A DNA stretch of 48,186 nucleotides. Source: Pseudobdellovibrionaceae bacterium (GTDB lineage: Bacteria; Bdellovibrionota; Bdellovibrionia; Bdellovibrionales; UBA1609). Shown here piece by piece: positions 42,415 through 48,186 of this stretch. The stretch spans positions 1 through 48,186 of the forward strand of contig JAUVAX010000016.1 of assembly GCA_030591685.1 (NCBI GenBank), read 5' to 3'. How positions within the stretch are numbered: position 1 is the stretch's first letter; each line of letters begins with the position of its first letter. Position numbers and translations under genes: made by a program. The notes under the pieces were generated by a model that saw nothing but the letters and a program-made list of their open reading frames with translations, was not told where the DNA came from and did no database searches.

Positions 42415-43260
42415 ATGAGCTTTAACGTTATAAAAAATAATTTCAATAAATCTTTTTTTTGTATTTTTAGTCAAAAAAATGCTGGGTTTACATTGGTTGA
42501 AATACTAATGGTCATAATACTGGTGGGTATTTTAAGTGCTGTGTCGGTGAGTGTTCTTAATGACTCTGTTGACGATGGTCGATTTGATGAAACATTAAGT
42601 GAAATGCGCACAATTCGTGATGCTGTTATTGGCAATCAAAAATTACGAGAGGGCGGCACTCGAACTTCATTTGGTTACTTTGGTGATGTGGGGGCTATGC
42701 CTGCAGTAATAGGTGATTTAACAACGATCCCAGCGGGGGTGACAGCGTGGGTTGTAGACTCAGCTGAGCGGACGTCCTACGGTTGGAACGGCCCCTATTT
42801 GTCGGGTGGTGATTCGGGCGCTGACTATACAACCGATGCCTGGGGGACGGCCTATGTTTATACTCCAGGGGCGGTGCCACCGACTCTTGTGAGTCTGGGG
42901 GCCGACCGTGCTGTGGGCGGTACAGAGCTAAATCAAGATATAACTATTAATATGCCAGCCACAGAAAGGCTGGCCACTGTTGAGGGGTTTGTCTCTGACA
43001 GTGGAGGGCCTTACACCGGGGACTTGCAAATAGAATTAAACTATTCAAGCGGCACTGGTGGGCTCAACCAGGCCATGGTGACAAAGGCTTCACCCAGTGA
43101 TGGGCATTTTAGTTTTGCCAGTGTCCCTTTTGGGGTGAGGTCTATTACTGTGTACCAAGGCACAAAAGCTGTGCCTATTAGTACCGTGGGGCCTGTAGTA
43201 ATAACAGTAGATCGACCAAATGTTATGGTGCCCGCCAACCAGTTAGACATAAACCCCTAG
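42415..43260 (+). CDS. GspG-like pseudopilin with extra domain
   Basis: The product has 281 residues. A prepilin peptidase site G-F after residue 24 is followed by TLVEILMVIILVGILSAV, with Glu at mature position 5. The head has the GspG signature: GWNGPYLSGGD, DYTTDAWGTAYVYTPGA and VSLGADRAVGG. A small beta domain (about 185-281, carboxypeptidase-regulatory type, with EGFVSDSGGPYTGDLQIELN) is appended. The 24-residue leader is long and the ribosome binding site is poor. It is distant from any pilus or type II secretion assembly genes seen here. Confidence 0.82.
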   Translation: MSFNVIKNNFNKSFFCIFSQKNAGFTLVEILMVIILVGILSAVSVSVLNDSVDDGRFDETLSEMRTIRDAVIGNQKLREGGTRTSFGYFGDVGAMPAVIGDLTTIPAGVTAWVVDSAERTSYGWNGPYLSGGDSGADYTTDAWGTAYVYTPGAVPPTLVSLGADRAVGGTELNQDITINMPATERLATVEGFVSDSGGPYTGDLQIELNYSSGTGGLNQAMVTKASPSDGHFSFASVPFGVRSITVYQGTKAVPISTVGPVVITVDRPNVMVPANQLDINP

Positions 43261-43272
43261 GGAGGTTTCGCT

Positions 43273-46212
43273 ATAGGCTTACCGGATAAAAAATCAAAAA
43301 GGCTCAGCGGATTTACATTAATTGAGCTATTAATGATTATTATTTTAACGAGCATTTTAGCGACCGTTTCTGTAACCTTTCTTGTGGGGTCGCTCAGTGA
43401 GAGTCAATTTGAGGGGACAGTGTCTGAGATGCAAGCCCTTCGAAGCGCAATGGTGGGTCATGTAGGTTTAAAAGTAAGAGGGATTAGATCTCAATTTGGG
43501 TATGTTGGGGATGTAGGCGGTTTGCCGGCAACCATTGCAGACTTGCTCACTTTGCCAGCGGGGGTTTCAGCATGGGTTATAGATACAACAAATAGATTAG
43601 GGCATGGCTGGAATGGTCCTTACCTTAAAGGTGGGGACTCTGGCGGTGATTACACGACAGACGAATGGGGCAATGCCTATGTTTATACCCCGGGTGCGGC
43701 GCCGCCCACCCTTGTAAGCCTCGGTGCTGATGGTGTTGTTGGGGGCACGGGCTTAGATCAAGATATTACTTTTGAAATCCCACTCAATCACAGAGAGTCA
43801 ACGGTACAAGGTTTTATTGTCAACGGAGGCGCGGGGAACCCTATTGGGACGGCGGCTGATGTGACCTTGTATTACCCCGATGGTTCTGGTGGGCTGACAA
43901 CTAATTTACAAACCATACTTGCTGCAGCCAATGGCTTTTTTAGTTTTCCTAATATACCGGTTGGGGTGCGGTCAGTATTATTAAATGTTTCAGGGGTGGA
44001 TTATGGCCCTTATATATTTACAGTAGATAAAAATAATTATGTCATACCTGTAAGTTTAACTGACATAGCAACCCCTGCCCCTGATTGCACAGGTATAACT
44101 ATATATTTTCAATCACAGACCTCTAATGGTTCAGAAACAATAACAGCTGTTAATTTAATTGTAGAGGCCAGTGGGATTTGTGGTGCCGATATGACAGTCG
44201 ATTATGTGCTCGCCGACGGCACAGCTGTTTCATCTCCACCTAGTCAGAGAGACTATTTTGCAGACACAGGGACAGTGACTATTTTAGCAGGGACCACGAC
44301 AGCTAATGTGCCCGTAAAACTTAAAAATGATAACAATGCTGAGCTGAGTGAGTTTCTCACAGCCACTATCTCTAACCCAACCCCTCTCGGAGAGGCCACT
44401 TTAGGTTTGTTTACGGTTCACACCTTTACGATTAACGATGACGAAAACCCCCTTGTTTATTATGTGAGAAAAACAGGCAACGATGTGAACTCTGGCATTG
44501 TGCCGTCAGACGCATGGTTAACAATAGACTTTGCGGCCTCAACATTAATAGCCGGTAAGACCGTATACGTGGGTGCGGGTACTTATGTAGAGCAAGTAGT
44601 AATGGATAACTCAGGGACTGTTGGTAGCCCCATAATTTTTAAAGCTGACACGGATGGTACAAATACAGGCGATGCCGGAGATGTGTTTGTGCAACAGGCC
44701 GGACAGGATGTTTTTTACGCCACTGGTAAATCATATGTCACTGTGGATGGCTTTTATATTAATTCAGGGGCACGGGCGTTTAACTTTGAAACCTCAGGTA
44801 CTGGCAATAGTATTGTTAATAATACTATTGATGGCATGACAAATGAAGGCCTTCGCTTGGATAACCAAACAGGTGCCAAAGTAGATAGTAATGTTATTTT
44901 TAACTGCACAACTGAGGCCATTTATTTATCGGCAAATGCGACGGGTTGTGAGGTGAATAATAATTTAATGTACTCAAATAACATAGGTGTATATTCGATT
45001 AATAATACAGGCAGTGAGTTAGTCAGAAACAATACCATTTATAACAACACAAGTGACGGCATTGTAACCTCGACAGGGTCAACACTTGTTGCCAATAATA
45101 ATATTATTGTTAATAACGGTACCGGGTTAAATCAAAGTGCCGGGTCATTAACTTCTGATTATAATGATGTTTGGAACAATACAACAAACTACACCTCTGT
45201 GGCCGTTGGAGCTAATGATTTAAGTACAGACGCACAGTTTGTAAACGCGGCGGCTTTTGATTTTCATGTTAATAATTTAAATGCCACTATAGATGCCGGC
45301 AATGCTGCGGCCACTACGATAGTAATGGCTGACGGGGTGGACCTTTCTTTCAAATCCACCCGTGCGGATGAGGGGCCTGATGGGACCTCTGATGGGGCCA
45401 CTGTAAACATGGGCTTTCATTATTATACAAGTATTTTGCCACCACCATCAGGGTGCACCGCTGGTAGCTACACGGCCACCGTTGACGAAGTTTTTACGGT
45501 TCCCGTATTGTGTACGTCACTTATAATTAAAGCCTGGGGCGGCGGCGGCGGTGCGGGCTCAAACAGTAATGTTCGTGCCGGAGATGGCGGGGGGGCTGGC
45601 TATGCCTACTCAAATACTTTAACCGTAATCCCAGGCGATACCTATACGGTCACAATTGGTAAAGGTGGCAACGGCGGGGCTGCCGCGTGCGTTGCTGGTG
45701 GCACCGGTGGTTATGGTGGCGGAGCTAAGGGATCACTCTCAGTAGGCGGCGCTGGTGCTGGTGGAGGTGCTGGTGGTGCTGCAGGGGCTGCAGGCTCTTA
45801 CGCTGGTGGCGCTGGTGGTTACGGTGGCGGTGGCGGTGGCGGTGGAAGTACCGCTATTGGTATTGGCGGCCAAGGTGGTGCGGCCACAGTGATCGTTGAT
45901 GACCAAACAACCACAGAAATTATTATTGCCGGTGGTGGTGGTGCCGGTGGTGGTGGAGCTAGCGCTGGTGGTGGTGGTAATGCCGGGGCAGGCGGCCCGG
46001 GATGCTCTCAAAATGGGGGCGCCAGTGCTGATGTACAAAGGGGCGGCGGCGGCGGCGGCGGCGCCTGCTTGGGGGATAACTCGGGCAATGGCGCCGGGAC
46101 GACTCCGTCAAATTCAGGTCAAGCCGCAGGCGGCGGTGAAGGGGGCTCGCCCAGTGGGAGTTGCAACAATGCTAACGGTACAGATGGTTTAGTTACTTTT
46201 GAATTCAGTTAA
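43273..46212 (+). CDS. Giant pseudopilin-adhesin (GspG head, Calx-beta, beta-helix, glycine-rich)
   Basis: The chosen start is ATA 43273, giving 979 residues, because GGGAGG (43260-43265) lies seven bases before it. The first ATG, at 43333, falls inside the prepilin helix and would remove the cleavage site. From ATA there is a 13-residue basic leader, then G-F-TLIELLMIIILTSIL (E at mature 5) and a GspG-like head (HGWNGPYLKGGD, TTDEWGNAYVYTPGA, SLGADGVVGG). A regulatory-type beta domain (about 185-260), a Calx-beta domain (about 270-395, ending FTINDDE), a right-handed beta-helix (about 396-700, with repeated NNTI/NNNLM rungs), and a glycine-rich C-terminal domain (about 720-979, runs of G with A and S) follow. 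It is probably a surface adhesin carried on a pseudopilus. Confidence 0.75.
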   Translation: MGLPDKKSKRLSGFTLIELLMIIILTSILATVSVTFLVGSLSESQFEGTVSEMQALRSAMVGHVGLKVRGIRSQFGYVGDVGGLPATIADLLTLPAGVSAWVIDTTNRLGHGWNGPYLKGGDSGGDYTTDEWGNAYVYTPGAAPPTLVSLGADGVVGGTGLDQDITFEIPLNHRESTVQGFIVNGGAGNPIGTAADVTLYYPDGSGGLTTNLQTILAAANGFFSFPNIPVGVRSVLLNVSGVDYGPYIFTVDKNNYVIPVSLTDIATPAPDCTGITIYFQSQTSNGSETITAVNLIVEASGICGADMTVDYVLADGTAVSSPPSQRDYFADTGTVTILAGTTTANVPVKLKNDNNAELSEFLTATISNPTPLGEATLGLFTVHTFTINDDENPLVYYVRKTGNDVNSGIVPSDAWLTIDFAASTLIAGKTVYVGAGTYVEQVVMDNSGTVGSPIIFKADTDGTNTGDAGDVFVQQAGQDVFYATGKSYVTVDGFYINSGARAFNFETSGTGNSIVNNTIDGMTNEGLRLDNQTGAKVDSNVIFNCTTEAIYLSANATGCEVNNNLMYSNNIGVYSINNTGSELVRNNTIYNNTSDGIVTSTGSTLVANNNIIVNNGTGLNQSAGSLTSDYNDVWNNTTNYTSVAVGANDLSTDAQFVNAAAFDFHVNNLNATIDAGNAAATTIVMADGVDLSFKSTRADEGPDGTSDGATVNMGFHYYTSILPPPSGCTAGSYTATVDEVFTVPVLCTSLIIKAWGGGGGAGSNSNVRAGDGGGAGYAYSNTLTVIPGDTYTVTIGKGGNGGAAACVAGGTGGYGGGAKGSLSVGGAGAGGGAGGAAGAAGSYAGGAGGYGGGGGGGGSTAIGIGGQGGAATVIVDDQTTTEIIIAGGGGAGGGGASAGGGGNAGAGGPGCSQNGGASADVQRGGGGGGGACLGDNSGNGAGTTPSNSGQAAGGGEGGSPSGSCNNANGTDGLVTFEFS

Positions 46213-46354
46213 GTTATTCATAAAAAATAAAAGTTAAAATAATGCAGGGATTTTTAAACAAATATGAGCTTAAAAATTACTTAGAGTTCGATATTTTTTT
46301 TAAAAAAAGTGTCAGATCACTCAGGCTGCTGAAGCTAAGCGGAGTGAAAATTAC

Positions 46355-46377
46355 AGACCCCTTTGCCAAAGGGGACC
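46355..46377. other. Hairpin between convergent genes
   Basis: CCCCTTT / AAAGGGG (7 bp, three-base loop) lies between the convergent pseudopilin and phosphatase genes without a T run on either strand. It may be a weak bidirectional terminator. Confidence 0.3.
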
Positions 46378-46407
46378 CTTGGGGCCGGTATCACTTTTAA
46401 TTCATAT

Positions 46408-47610
46408 TTAATGTAAAGTGGCGCTGTCAATAAGCTCATTGTAACTGTAGGCTTCGAAGTCAGCCCCAAACTCTGTCAGCTCTGCGAACCAAACATGTCT
46501 ATACTCGCCAACAAAATCCAGGTACCACCTTTCAGGTTGGGCTTCTCGGTAGCCTGCGCCCCAACACCCATCACCAAAGTAAACAGTCCCTTCGGGGTCT
46601 TTTTTATTATTTTTAAGTGGATAGGTTCGTTTAGCCACATGATCATGGTTTTCAAAAGCGGCTGTTAAGTTATATTTATCAAATAGACCCATCCAGTGTT
46701 TTCTTCCCTTTTTTGATCCACGAGTTTCAAATTTTCTGTGGCCAGGGTAGAGGGGCACATGATACATGGCTAATTTATTTTTCATATGTTTGTAGGTCTC
46801 AAACTGTTGAGTGAGCCATTCTACTTGAGAACGGTGCGAGTATATATGTCCTGTATCTAAAACAATTAACACACTATGGGCTCCAAGTTTACGAGTGAAA
46901 AATGTTTTATCACCATTTTGCGGGAACAGCTGAAAGTAAAATGGAGCCTTAGTTTTTTTACTCAATCCGAACTTAGTGACCTCATGGTTACCAATGGCAA
47001 CAATAAGTGGTATGACTCTCTGATCATCTGTAATCATCACAGGCTCCATGGCTTTAAACCAATCATCCCACTTATCAAGGTTTGTTAGTTTACCGTTGGC
47101 GTAAGAAATATCTCCGCCAATGAGTATAACGTCAGGGTCTTTTTTAAGGGCTCCTTCGGCAACATCGGCCAGTATATTTTTAGACCTCAGGTCGCCACCT
47201 TGAATAACTTTTACCGGTGCGCCACCATTTGGAAGGGTTTTAAAATAATGCATGGGCAATATAATTTCGTCGTTTTCGTTTCTAATTTCAAAAAAATGTT
47301 TTGTACCAGCAGAGAGGTTTTTAAATGAATAAGAGTACTTTGTTTTTAATACACCTTTAAACTCCATTATTTCAGTGGGCACATTGCTCCACGAAATTTG
47401 GTGCTCAGATTTATAAAACAAGTTTAGGGGTTCAGTTGTATGTTCAGACACAAGGTAGTTAACGACCATAGAGCGAGACGTATCAGGGTTATCAAAGGTT
47501 AAGTAAACAAACGGGTCTTTACTGTCGCCGACAATAGTGCCAAGGAGTTTACACGAGCTCAAAGATACGGATATGGTGAATACTAAAAGTAGAGTTTTTA
47601 GGTGTTTCAA
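46408..47610 (-). CDS. Lipoprotein metallophosphoesterase, purple acid phosphatase-like
   Basis: The product has 400 residues. A lipobox SLSSC (Cys near 20) marks an outer-membrane or periplasmic lipoprotein. A fibronectin-like N-terminal part (about 30-125, ending HYFKTLPNG) is followed by the metallophosphoesterase domain with GGDLRS, LIGGDISYANG, IVAIGNHEVTK, MYHVPLYPGH and FENHDHVAKRTYP. This order (GD, GD-x-x-Y, GNHE, H, H-x-H) is that of purple acid phosphatases. The first motif lacks the usual x-G after D, and the last has N instead of G. It is likely to remove phosphate from an exported substrate. Confidence 0.85.
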   Translation of the reverse strand: MKHLKTLLLVFTISVSLSSCKLLGTIVGDSKDPFVYLTFDNPDTSRSMVVNYLVSEHTTEPLNLFYKSEHQISWSNVPTEIMEFKGVLKTKYSYSFKNLSAGTKHFFEIRNENDEIILPMHYFKTLPNGGAPVKVIQGGDLRSKNILADVAEGALKKDPDVILIGGDISYANGKLTNLDKWDDWFKAMEPVMITDDQRVIPLIVAIGNHEVTKFGLSKKTKAPFYFQLFPQNGDKTFFTRKLGAHSVLIVLDTGHIYSHRSQVEWLTQQFETYKHMKNKLAMYHVPLYPGHRKFETRGSKKGRKHWMGLFDKYNLTAAFENHDHVAKRTYPLKNNKKDPEGTVYFGDGCWGAGYREAQPERWYLDFVGEYRHVWFAELTEFGADFEAYSYNELIDSATLH

Positions 47611-47844
47611 AGTAATCCCCTCGCTCGAATAAATGCTGACTTAGATGCCAGCTCGTCTAGACACTCATCATGCGTGTTTAAACTATAAATTCGAACCCTA
47701 ATTCCCCTACATACCCAGGATCAGGACTAAAGCCCCCCCCTCTCAAGTGATAGGTCATTTTTTGGTTTTGCGATAGGCTCGCTACTAGAGTGCTAAGTAA
47801 AAGGGTTGAGGCTATGTTTTCAATGAGCCCTAATAGTTAGTGGC
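47611..47844. other. Gap with a C8 tract
   Basis: There is no gene here. It includes eight consecutive C residues (47733-47740), a homopolymer that can slip. No clear terminator for the minus-strand penicillin-binding protein is seen. Confidence 0.4.
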
Positions 47845-48186
47845 TTACCTGTAAATAAGTTCAGCGTCTTGGATTTTCTCTTCGTCCAGTTGGGGGGAGA
47901 GGTTGAGTAGGTCCTCTTTGTAGACATAATTTTTTGTTGTGCCCTCTGGCCAAATAAAATCTTCGGGCTCGCCTTGGGGGGTCAGGCCTTTCATAAAAAG
48001 GCTCCAAATAGGTAGGGCTGCGCTAGCGCCTGTGAGGTTATGAGAGGTGTTATCATCGTAACCCACCCAAACAATAGTGAGAGCATCAGGGGTGAACCCT
48101 GCAAACCAAGCATCTTTAGAGTCACTTGTTGTCCCTGTTTTACCAGCAGCAATGCCTTTATATCCCCAGGCTTTTGCACTTTTTGC
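47845..48186 (-). CDS. Class A penicillin-binding protein (C-terminal end only)
   Basis: The minus strand is open from the window edge to TAA 47845. The partial protein (about 113 residues) has the transpeptidase KTG motif in GIAAGKTGTTSDSKDAWFAG, then GFTPDALTIVWVGYDDNTSH and ASAALPIWSLFMKG, all typical of the end of PBP1-type bifunctional enzymes. These build the peptidoglycan wall from the inner membrane. The glycosyltransferase domain and the active-site Ser lie outside the window. Confidence 0.9.
   Translation of the reverse strand, partial: AKSAKAWGYKGIAAGKTGTTSDSKDAWFAGFTPDALTIVWVGYDDNTSHNLTGASAALPIWSLFMKGLTPQGEPEDFIWPEGTTKNYVYKEDLLNLSPQLDEEKIQDAELIYR

Noticed and set aside
43258-43260. 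Amber read-through fusing the two pseudopilins
   Set aside because: It would place a second prepilin cleavage site and membrane helix inside a protein. A ribosome binding site lies at the junction, so re-initiation is more likely.
45739-46038. Antisense frames opposite the glycine-rich domain
   Set aside because: Low-complexity Ser/Thr-rich shadows of the glycine codons; no start signals.

Overview
The window looks like a piece of chromosome from an AT-rich, flagellated, Gram-negative bacterium, most likely of the Bdellovibrio type (Bdellovibrionota). This is an inference. It rests on several small flagellins in one cluster, a Pal/CpoB-type envelope lipoprotein set, an ADP-heptose synthesis gene, many proteins with signal peptides and no recognisable family, and pseudopilin-like surface proteins. 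I saw no insertion sequence, integrase, prophage, CRISPR array, rRNA or clear tRNA.

Layout. 1-2035: a partial secreted Fic-domain protein on the minus strand, then a 630-base gap holding a G10 tract inside a 25-codon reading frame and a possible small structured RNA. 2036-5916: a FlgT-like periplasmic protein, the methyltransferases prmA and rsmE, an RDD membrane protein and the heptose-1-phosphate adenylyltransferase rfaE2. 5956-6055: 14 perfect copies of a heptamer between convergent genes. 6055-9864: an outer-membrane barrel candidate, two flagellins and a small unknown gene, all on the minus strand. 10276-16850: four co-directional exported or membrane-anchored proteins of unknown function. 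17286-23934: three flagellins, then flaG, fliD, fliS and a FliT/FlgN-like small gene. 24207-29612: a tightly overlapping cluster (TPR protein, Maf-like N-terminal domain, two GT9 glycosyltransferases, a 58-codon gene and an unknown), read here as a flagellin glycosylation locus. 29660-34847: a hybrid histidine kinase, a single-domain response regulator, a PilZ-like protein, rsmD, coaD and an aspartate aminotransferase. 35031-38122: a coiled-coil membrane protein, a small beta-rich protein, a secreted EEP-family enzyme and an unknown. 38234-42074: pal, a small lipoprotein, a cpoB-like gene, tsaD, rsmA and smpB. 42415-46212: two tandem pseudopilin paralogues, the second with about 800 extra residues of Calx-beta, beta-helix and glycine-rich modules. 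46408-48186: a lipoprotein phosphatase and the C-terminus of a class A penicillin-binding protein.

How it fits together. All five flagellin genes are single units with their own FliA (sigma28)-type promoter (about TAAAGTTN, 11 bases, NCCGANNN) and their own intrinsic terminator. The three plus-strand promoters also have GTCTAG-like words repeated every 21-22 bases in phase with the -35 box, which points to a helically phased activator. Two of them have long leaders with co-varying hairpins. The glycosylation cluster next to the filament genes, together with rfaE2 at the other end, suggests sugar (perhaps heptose) transfer to flagellin.

The least expected signals are the phased promoter array, the co-varying flagellin leaders and their inverted counterpart near 8040-8205, a three-armed alternative hairpin over the histidine kinase ribosome binding site, two apparent non-standard starts (ATT, ATA), and the giant pseudopilin adhesin.
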